DNA of 6,680 bases from Tangfeifania sp. (GTDB lineage: Bacteria; Bacteroidota; Bacteroidia; Bacteroidales; Prolixibacteraceae). Numbering within the stretch: position 1 is the stretch's first letter; every line of letters begins with the position of its first letter. Location: assembly GCA_018400515.1 (NCBI GenBank), contig JAGYMR010000156.1, positions 1 through 6,680 of the forward strand, given 5' to 3'. Shown here piece by piece: positions 1 to 5,115 of the stretch. A program made the translations under genes and the position numbers. The notes under the pieces were generated by a model, which was given only the letters and a program-made list of their open reading frames with translations, did not search any database and was not told the origin of the DNA.

Positions 1-90
1 CAGGGGGAAAATTCTAAATCCATGAAACGAGCATGTAAAACACTCACAGCCAAAGGGATAATCAAAGTACATGCAAGTTCCATACGATAA
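1..90 (+). other. Open frame entering from the left edge; possible tail of an upstream gene or 22-codon small ORF
   Basis: Frame 1 is open from the first base to a TAA at 88-90, giving 29 codons. An internal ATG at 22 would give a 22-residue peptide beginning MKRACKT. The other two forward frames stop at once. A run this short can occur by chance and the peptide matches no family I know. Two readings are possible: the 3' end of a gene lying left of the window, or no coding role at all. The stop codon overlaps the promoter box at 88-95. The stretch carries the left copy of the long-range inverted repeat (22-42), so its apparent reading frame may simply come from that repeat. Confidence 0.2.
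22..42 (+). repeat. Left copy of a 21-base long-range inverted repeat
   Basis: The bases at 22-42 start ATGAAACGAGC and end GTAAAACA. They are the exact reverse complement of 3999-4019. For the next 19 bases inward the two copies still agree at 11 positions, and 6 of the 8 differences are transitions, which hints at a longer diverged repeat. A 21-base exact match is far beyond chance in 6.7 kb. The two copies face inward and bracket the sulfatase and nitrilase-fusion genes. What the repeat is for is not known. Confidence 0.8.
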
Positions 91-95
91 CTTTG
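88..95 (+). promoter_or_regulatory. Bacteroidota-type -7 promoter box for the sulfatase
   Basis: TAACTTTG matches the Bacteroidota -7 consensus TAnnTTTG exactly. Transcription would begin about seven bases downstream, near 102, leaving a leader of about 15 bases before the ATG at 117. I see no clear TTG-type -33 element about 20 bases upstream, so the call rests on the -7 box and its placement. The TTG at 93-95, which is in frame with the sulfatase, belongs to this box and is therefore unlikely to be the start codon. Confidence 0.55.
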
Positions 96-116
96 AGAAT
101 AAATTATTTAAATCGT

Positions 117-1601
117 ATGAAAAAAAACTTAATCAAATCACTTGCCCTTCTTGCGGTGGTAACAGGGATCTTATCCTGCCATCCCCACCAGGAAGAGACG
201 GCTGAAACGCCCCTCCGGCCCAACATCGTGCTGATTGTTTCCGATGATATGGGATGGCGTGATCTGGGGTGCTATGGCAACTCCTTTCATGAAACACCCC
301 ATATCGACCGGTTGGCCGAAGGATCGCTCCGGTTTACCAATGCCTATGCTGCCGCCCCGGTTTGCACTCCCACGCGGGCATCCATTCAAACCGGAAAGTA
401 CCCCGCCCGCCTGCAGATGACCGTCTGGAGTGAAAACGCGAGGAAAATACACGGCATTACGGAAGGTCAGAAACTGATCCCCGCTTTCTCCGGGCCGGAT
501 CTGTCGCTATCGGAAGTAACCATTGGGGAGGTATTGAAAAAAGCGGGGTATAAAACCATTCATATCGGGAAATGGCACTTGGGGGAGTCTGGGTTTTATC
601 CGGAAAATCAGGGATATGATGTTAGCATTGCCGGAGGTTCGTGGGGGTGTCCGGCAACATTTTTCTATCCTTACCGCGGGCCCTTTGGGGGATCTCAAAG
701 GTACATCCCCGGCCTGGAGCGGTCGGGTTATGGGGAGCACCGCTATTTTACCGACCGGGAGGGGGAGTTCCTTACCGACCGCCTGACCGATGAGGCGATC
801 CGGATCATGAAAGATGCTACCCACTCCCAACATCCCTTTTTTCTGAACCTCAACTATTACAATGTCCACACCCCCATTGAAGCCCCGGACAGCCTGGTGA
901 ATTATTACCGGGAAAAAATGCCCGGTGACGGCAGCGGAGACAACCCGGTTTATGCGGCAATGGTCCATATTGTGGATCAAAATGTCGGGAGGATTCTTCG
1001 AACCATTCGCCATCTGGACGTTGCCGGGCATACCATTGTGATCTTTACCTCTGATAACGGGGGATACACCGGTGAATACAAGGGAATGCAGGTAACCGAT
1101 AATTCTCCCCTGCGTTCGGGAAAAGGATCGCTTTATGAGGGAGGCATCCGCATTCCCCTGGTGGTAAAATATCCGGGGGTGACACCCAAAGGATCGGTTT
1201 GTGAATGGCCGGTCATCACCAATGATTTTTATGCTACATTTTGTGCGATGGCCGGGGTAAAATCCGATACCCTTTTTACCGATGGTTTCAGCCTGTTGCC
1301 TGTTCTCCGGGATCCAGAAGCTCAACTGCCAAGGGAGGCCCTTTTCTGGCACTATCCCCATTACTATTCGGTTACAACACCGGTATCGGCCGTGAGGTAT
1401 CGCGACTGGAAACTTTTGAAATATTATGAAGATAACCGGGTCGAACTATATGACCTGGCCAATGATCCCGGCGAGAAGAAAGATTTAGCGGAGGAGCGGC
1501 CTGAAATAAAAACGATGGTATTAAGCCTGCTGGAAGATTGGTTAAAGGCGACCGATGCAGCTTTACCCGCACAAAACCCTGAATACCCTTCAGCGAATTG
1601 A
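117..1601 (+). CDS. Lipoprotein sulfatase, formylglycine-dependent (arylsulfatase family S1)
   Basis: This 494-residue protein should remove sulfate esters from a substrate, probably a glycan, outside the cytoplasm. Residues 1-20 form a lipoprotein signal peptide: two lysines, a hydrophobic stretch, then the lipobox ILSC, with the lipidated Cys at 21. The sulfatase domain follows. It has NIVLIVSDDMGW with metal ligands D43 and D44, the C-T-P-T-R motif at 83-87 whose Cys83 is converted to formylglycine, GKWHLG (K152, H154), HTP (H251), SDNGG (D313, N314) and SGKGSLYEGG (K336). The C-terminal subdomain ends with the usual ELYDLANDPGEKKDL stretch. All expected active-site residues are present and the length is normal. 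I chose the ATG at 117 over the in-frame TTG at 93 because the signal peptide and the promoter box fit it. The enzyme needs a maturase (anSME or FGE) encoded elsewhere. The substrate is not readable; layout resembles glycan sulfatases of polysaccharide utilisation loci. Confidence 0.95.
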   Translation: MKKNLIKSLALLAVVTGILSCHPHQEETAETPLRPNIVLIVSDDMGWRDLGCYGNSFHETPHIDRLAEGSLRFTNAYAAAPVCTPTRASIQTGKYPARLQMTVWSENARKIHGITEGQKLIPAFSGPDLSLSEVTIGEVLKKAGYKTIHIGKWHLGESGFYPENQGYDVSIAGGSWGCPATFFYPYRGPFGGSQRYIPGLERSGYGEHRYFTDREGEFLTDRLTDEAIRIMKDATHSQHPFFLNLNYYNVHTPIEAPDSLVNYYREKMPGDGSGDNPVYAAMVHIVDQNVGRILRTIRHLDVAGHTIVIFTSDNGGYTGEYKGMQVTDNSPLRSGKGSLYEGGIRIPLVVKYPGVTPKGSVCEWPVITNDFYATFCAMAGVKSDTLFTDGFSLLPVLRDPEAQLPREALFWHYPHYYSVTTPVSAVRYRDWKLLKYYEDNRVELYDLANDPGEKKDLAEERPEIKTMVLSLLEDWLKATDAALPAQNPEYPSAN

Positions 1602-1703
1602 CATTTAACGGGATAACAATAATCCCCATCGTTTTCGGTGGAAATCAGATCGATTCGAAACCAGATTTTGTAAAAAATTTTTGTGATATTAAATTAATTT
1701 GAA
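1602..1703. other. Spacer between sulfatase and nitrilase-fusion gene
   Basis: These 102 bases hold a weak 5-bp hairpin (GGGAT at 1610-1614 with ATCCC at 1622-1626) that has no T tract after it, so I do not call it a terminator. The second half is A/T rich. A near-match to the -7 box (TTAATTTG, 1694-1701) sits only two bases before the ATG and is too close to serve that gene. The two genes are on one strand and could share the promoter at 88-95. Confidence 0.4.
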
Positions 1704-3536
1704 ATGAGAAAATTATTCTTTTACAGCATTCCATTCTGTTTTTTTCTTGTGTTTATTTCAGTTTTGTCTTTTTCGTCGCCAGGGGCAACCGGGAGCGAAA
1801 AAGAGGAAGAGAGAAGTTTATCCCCCATCCGCATTGAACTGATTCAGCGGGGGGAAATCAATTTTGCCACCTTTCTCAACGACCGGCACCCGGAAAACCG
1901 GGTCGGATACCGGTTCTTTGAGCACAAACCTCTGAGGTACGGAAAGATTCCGTTGTCGGACAAGGAAGCAGGCATTGAGGCGGAAAAAACAGCCCAGCAG
2001 ATAAGTGAATGGAAAAAAGATTCATCGGTTGTAATCCATACAGAGAAGATCGGGAAAAATGAATACTGGTCCCGGCAGCACTGGACCTATTATTTAAAAC
2101 CGGTTGACGACGGCATTGAGTTGCTGATGGTCGTGAAAACCTTTGCCGAAGGATTGCCTGAATACTACGGTGTTCAGCAATGCTTTCGCCTGGGAGGAAG
2201 CAACAACATTGAGTGGCGGAAAAAGATAGCCAATACCCCGGCTTTCAGTGAGTACCAGTTATGGGAGCGCCTTCCTGAAGGAAGCCAGAGGAAAAGCCTT
2301 ACCTGGGTTATCCGGGACCAGCAATGGCAGTCCCTTCCGGCCGGGGAAGATCCCATTGGTGCCCGTACTCCCCTTGGAATAGCTGTCGACCTGATGCGCA
2401 CAAGCGATCAGCCGATGGAAAAGGTGGGACCTTATGAGGCCCGAATGCTTCCGCCGATCGACAACGGATTAATTACCCGCGTTGATGCCAATGATCAATG
2501 GGTATGCGGGATCTACTGGGAAAATACCTCGCATGTGACCAACCACCATCCTGCCGACTGCCTTCATCCGATCGTGAATATCGGGAATATACCCCCGTAC
2601 TCCAAAAGGGCTGTTCGCGGGAAAATCTACTGGTTTGAAGGCAGCAAAAAGGAGTTGCAGGACCGTCTGAACAATGATTTTTTGAAAAAAAAAAGGGATA
2701 GGCAGCTGGTAATCGCCTCCTGCCAGTTTCCGGTTTCGGGAGATATCGGCCAAAATTTTCATTGGATTAAAAAGCAGATGAAAATGGCCAAAATCAAGGG
2801 GGCTGACCTGGTGCACTTTCCTGAAACTGCCCTTTCGGGTTATGGCGGAGCCGATGTCAGGGATTTTTCTTCATTCGACTGGGAAAGTCTGAAAGAGAAA
2901 ACCGCTTCCATCCTTCAATTGGCAGCCGCACTGAAGCTTTGGGCTATTCCGGGAAGTACGCATCCCCTCTCTTCCGGCAACAAACCGCACAATTCACTGT
3001 ATGTCATTCATCCTGAAGGGAAGATTATTGATCGTTATGACAAACGGTTTTGCACCGGCGGAGATTTAAAATATTATTCCCCCGGAGACCATTTTGTGAC
3101 CTTTGATGTTAACGGAGTAAAATGCGGACTGCTTATTTGTTATGATGTGCGGTTCCCCGAGTTGTACCGGGAATACCGGAAGCTGGGGGTGGATGTTATT
3201 TTCCAGTCATTTTACAATGCACGTCAAAAGCCCCACGGAATCCATCCCCGGATAATGCCGGTCACGGCTCAGGCGAGGGCAGCCACCAATTACTTTTATA
3301 TGTCACTGACCAATTCGTCGGCCCCTTACAGCTGGCCCTGCCACTTTATAACCCCCGACGGATTGATTGAAAGCAAGCTGGAAGCAAACCAGCCGGGCAT
3401 ATTAATTTCAACGATCGATTTGTCGGAGAGATTTTATGATGCCAGCAGGTTGCACCGAATGGACGCCATCGGGGGCAAGCTGAACAGCGGTGAATCTGTC
3501 GCGGATCCCCGGTCCGCCGACAGGGAAGTTTATTAA
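1704..3536 (+). CDS. Exported carbon-nitrogen hydrolase (nitrilase superfamily) fused to an unrecognised N-terminal domain
   Basis: This 610-residue protein is predicted to hydrolyse an amide or nitrile C-N bond outside the cytoplasm. Residues 1 to about 30 form a signal peptide (MRKLFF, then a hydrophobic core); no lipobox is seen. Residues about 40-325 form a domain I cannot name. It is rich in aromatic residues and alternating strands, and it ends with a GIYWENTSHVTNHH stretch and a RGKIYWFEG stretch that look like a beta-sandwich. Residues about 333-575 are the hydrolase domain: IASCQFPV, FPETALSGYG with catalytic Glu374, YDKRF with Lys447, and LLICYDVRFPE with nucleophile Cys479. The full triad is intact. 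Stand-alone nitrilase-family enzymes are usually 260-330 residues and often cytoplasmic, so the length and secretion signal are unusual. The neighbouring sulfatase suggests the two treat one substrate, perhaps an amidated or N-acylated sulfated glycan; that is inference. Confidence 0.85.
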   Translation: MRKLFFYSIPFCFFLVFISVLSFSSPGATGSEKEEERSLSPIRIELIQRGEINFATFLNDRHPENRVGYRFFEHKPLRYGKIPLSDKEAGIEAEKTAQQISEWKKDSSVVIHTEKIGKNEYWSRQHWTYYLKPVDDGIELLMVVKTFAEGLPEYYGVQQCFRLGGSNNIEWRKKIANTPAFSEYQLWERLPEGSQRKSLTWVIRDQQWQSLPAGEDPIGARTPLGIAVDLMRTSDQPMEKVGPYEARMLPPIDNGLITRVDANDQWVCGIYWENTSHVTNHHPADCLHPIVNIGNIPPYSKRAVRGKIYWFEGSKKELQDRLNNDFLKKKRDRQLVIASCQFPVSGDIGQNFHWIKKQMKMAKIKGADLVHFPETALSGYGGADVRDFSSFDWESLKEKTASILQLAAALKLWAIPGSTHPLSSGNKPHNSLYVIHPEGKIIDRYDKRFCTGGDLKYYSPGDHFVTFDVNGVKCGLLICYDVRFPELYREYRKLGVDVIFQSFYNARQKPHGIHPRIMPVTAQARAATNYFYMSLTNSSAPYSWPCHFITPDGLIESKLEANQPGILISTIDLSERFYDASRLHRMDAIGGKLNSGESVADPRSADREVY

Positions 3537-3555
3537 TTTTGCCGGACCGGTTTTT
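3509..3555 (+). terminator. Rho-independent-type terminator straddling the end of the nitrilase-fusion gene
   Basis: CCGGTCCG at 3509-3516 pairs perfectly with CGGACCGG at 3543-3550, and TTTTT follows directly at 3551-3555. The 8-bp GC-rich stem plus T run fits an intrinsic terminator, but the 26-base loop is longer than usual. The left arm lies inside the coding sequence and the stop codon (3534-3536) lies in the loop. It would separate the enzyme pair from the polysaccharide genes. Confidence 0.45.
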
Positions 3556-3694
3556 AAACACACAGATATGCATTGGCGCAGAAAGTCATGATTTTTCAGA
3601 AATAAAAGCGAAATAAAAATTTTCATGGAAAATCGAAGGGACTTAATAAAAAACAAAAAACAAAGAGGCTATAGGAATATAACTTTAAAAATTT

Positions 3695-3702
3695 TAGTTT
3701 TG
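3695..3702 (+). promoter_or_regulatory. Candidate -7 promoter box upstream of the polysaccharide genes
   Basis: TAGTTTTG matches the TAnnTTTG consensus exactly. Transcription would start near 3709, at the foot of a small hairpin (3710-3726), and read through the tandem repeats into the glycosyltransferase gene. No clear -33 element is visible, and an 8-base degenerate match in AT-rich DNA can arise by chance. Confidence 0.3.
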
Positions 3703-3836
3703 TTTCATTTCATCCCGGCAGGATGACAATGTTGCTTCTGTAAGTGACGGGGCGGAGCCTTAAAGCAAATACTTTTCCTGCCTGTTTTCTGGAGATTTAA
3801 TCAGGCATAAAATTTTTATTCGTTTACAATTTTTAT

Positions 3837-3966
3837 TTTTAAAGGTATTCGATAGAATGCTGGCGCATTTTACCTCATTAGTATTGTTAATTTTAAAGGT
3901 ATTCGATAGAATGCTGGCGCATTTTACCTCATTAGTATTGTTAATTTTAAAGGTATTCGATAGAAT
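3837..3966. repeat. Tandem 54-base direct repeats: two perfect copies plus a 22-base partial third
   Basis: Copy 1 is 3837-3890 and copy 2 is 3891-3944, with no difference between them. Copy 3 starts at 3945 and matches for 22 bases before changing at 3967. Each full copy can fold TAGAATGC-TGGC-GCATTTTA (3853-3872 and 3907-3926), an 8-bp stem with one G-T pair. In copy 3 the arms change but still pair, forming the palindrome at 3964-3979. A 54-base unit is 18 codons, so reading frames persist across copies, but none has a plausible start. Perfect identity points to recent duplication. Confidence 0.9.
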
Positions 3967-3979
3967 TCGCTAGCGAATT
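3964..3979. repeat. 16-base perfect palindrome in the third repeat unit
   Basis: AATTCGCTAGCGAATT equals its own reverse complement. As RNA or single-stranded DNA it forms a 6-bp stem with a CTAG tetraloop, extended by a G-T pair (3963 with 3980). It occupies the same place as the stem-loops of the two full repeat units, with different bases in both arms. Confidence 0.75.
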
Positions 3980-3998
3980 TCATCCTCTTGGGGGTAGA

Positions 3999-4019
3999 TG
4001 TTTTACATGCTCGTTTCAT
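3999..4019 (-). repeat. Right copy of the 21-base long-range inverted repeat
   Basis: This is the exact reverse complement of 22-42. It lies 32 bases right of the partial third tandem repeat and 73 bases before the glycosyltransferase start. Read on the minus strand, the copy runs straight on into the palindrome and the tandem repeats, so these may be parts of one composite repeat element. The left copy has no palindrome or tandem repeats next to it. Confidence 0.8.
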
Positions 4020-4069
4020 AATATAAATAAGATGCCCGAATAGTAACATTAAATAATCATTTTCGGCAG

Positions 4070-4077
4070 TTAATTTG
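4070..4077 (+). promoter_or_regulatory. Near-consensus -7 box directly upstream of the glycosyltransferase
   Basis: TTAATTTG differs from TAnnTTTG at one position. It would start transcription near 4084 and give a leader of about nine bases before the ATG at 4093. It competes with the exact box at 3695. No -33 element is seen. Confidence 0.2.
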
Positions 4078-4092
4078 TTCTTACTTGAAATT

Positions 4093-5055
4093 ATGAAATT
4101 AAATCCATTAATTTCAGTGGTTATGCCTGTTTATAATGCTCAGGATTATGTTGAGTCCGCTATCCGGAGCCTTTTACGGCAGACGCATAAAAATTTTGAA
4201 CTCATCATTGTTAATGACGCCTCAACGGATAATTCCTTAAAAATCATTGAGGGGATTCGCGATCCCCGGATCCGGATTCTGGAAAATGAAGCAAACAGGG
4301 GGATTGTTTATTCCCGGAACCGGGGACTTGAAGCCATGAGGGGAGACTATTTTGCCCCTTTTGATGCCGATGATATCGCCCGGCACGACAAGCTTGAAAA
4401 ACAACTAAGTTTTCTGGAGGCCCATCCGGATTATGGGATGGTGGGCGCATGGGCCCGGCTGATCGATGAAAACGGACGGAAATTAAAGCAAAAATGGAAA
4501 CTCAATGCCTCTCCGGAGCGCATACCGGCCATTCTTCTTTTCAGGAATTATTTTGTACAATCGGCAGCCCTGGTCCGTCGTGAAGCTATACCTGAAGAGG
4601 GATATGAAACGGGAAAAGATGCCGTGGAAGATTACCTCTTGTGGATCCGGATAGCCAAAGATTATTTGGTCTGGAACTATCCCGAATATCTTGTTAATTA
4701 CCGGGTGCACAGCAGTAGCATTACTCAAAATGAAGCAAGTTTGATGCCCCGGAGGGATGCCCTGGTTTTTCAGGCATTATACAAACCTCTGAAAGTATCC
4801 CTTACCCGGCGCAAGGTACAATTGCTTCAGATACTAAAAAACGGGCGAAATATAATCCAAATAGATGATTTAAGGGATATGGAATCGTTCCTTTTGGAAA
4901 TCCTGCAGCACAATCAACGATATCAGCAATACGATCAGAAAGCACTTGAAAAGGTGGTCTCGAACCGTTGGCTGAAGGCATGCTTCAGGGCAAAGGGGCT
5001 GAAACATCAAATGGTGGGCCGCCTTATCCGCTCGCCCCTTACGCGTTTAATATGA
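4093..5055 (+). CDS. Family 2 glycosyltransferase (GT-A fold)
   Basis: This 320-residue enzyme should transfer a sugar from a nucleotide-sugar donor onto a growing lipid-linked oligosaccharide at the cytoplasmic face of the inner membrane. The GT2 domain spans residues 5 to about 205: ISVVMPVYNAQDYV near the start, ELIIVNDASTDNS (36-48) for nucleotide binding, NRGIVYSRNRGLEAMRGDY, and the metal-binding DxD-type motif FDADD (D91-D94). An ED pair at 179-180 (AVEDYLLW) is well placed for the catalytic base, and YRVHSSSIT closes the domain. The last 110 residues are basic and helical-looking, with no clear membrane span. I start at the ATG at 4093; an in-frame TTG at 4075 would add only six residues. 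The downstream polymerase gene begins 60 bases after the stop, so co-transcription is likely. Donor and acceptor cannot be told from sequence. Confidence 0.93.
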   Translation: MKLNPLISVVMPVYNAQDYVESAIRSLLRQTHKNFELIIVNDASTDNSLKIIEGIRDPRIRILENEANRGIVYSRNRGLEAMRGDYFAPFDADDIARHDKLEKQLSFLEAHPDYGMVGAWARLIDENGRKLKQKWKLNASPERIPAILLFRNYFVQSAALVRREAIPEEGYETGKDAVEDYLLWIRIAKDYLVWNYPEYLVNYRVHSSSITQNEASLMPRRDALVFQALYKPLKVSLTRRKVQLLQILKNGRNIIQIDDLRDMESFLLEILQHNQRYQQYDQKALEKVVSNRWLKACFRAKGLKHQMVGRLIRSPLTRLI

Positions 5056-5115
5056 CCCTTTTTTCTTAGTTACCCTTTTTTTGAAATTCTTTTTTAAAAA
5101 GTTCATACCCGTTTC

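Larger units (their letters stand above)
3537..4092. other. Structured 556-base intergenic region without a convincing gene
   Basis: No open frame here looks like a protein gene. From left to right it holds the terminator end, an A-rich stretch to about 3690, a promoter box at 3695-3702, a 6-bp hairpin (TCATCC 3710-3715 with GGATGA 3721-3726), a second 6-bp hairpin (TGCCTG 3779-3784 with CAGGCA 3802-3807), the tandem 54-base repeats (3837-3966), a 16-base perfect palindrome (3964-3979), and the right inverted repeat (3999-4019). A near-consensus promoter box lies at 4070-4077. If transcribed from 3695 it would give a leader of roughly 380 bases for the glycosyltransferase gene. A 31-codon minus-strand frame (4019-3924) exists but lies wholly inside the repeats. 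Confidence 0.6.

Noticed and set aside
93..116. TTG start eight codons upstream of the sulfatase ATG
   Set aside because: The TTG is part of the -7 promoter box at 88-95, so it would lie upstream of the transcript start. The signal peptide also fits a start at 117.
507..1361. Long minus-strand open frame (284 codons) opposite the sulfatase
   Set aside because: It mirrors the GC-rich codon use of a clear sulfatase gene and shows no recognisable domain, so it is an antisense shadow.
1610..1626. GGGAT/ATCCC hairpin as a terminator after the sulfatase
   Set aside because: The stem is only 5 bp, the loop is 7 bases and no T run follows.
1694..1701. TTAATTTG as a promoter for the nitrilase-fusion gene
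   Set aside because: It is one base off consensus and ends two bases before the ATG, so transcription would begin inside the gene.
3837..3966. CRISPR array
   Set aside because: The units are 54 bases and identical end to end, with no variable spacers between short repeats, and there are no cas genes in view.
3707..3985. 9-base direct repeat ATTTCATCC at 3707 and 3977
   Set aside because: A match this short in AT-rich DNA is likely by chance, and nothing around it is shared.
3924..4019. 31-codon minus-strand ORF as a real gene
   Set aside because: It lies wholly within the repeat sequences, has no promoter box upstream on that strand, and its peptide matches nothing I know.
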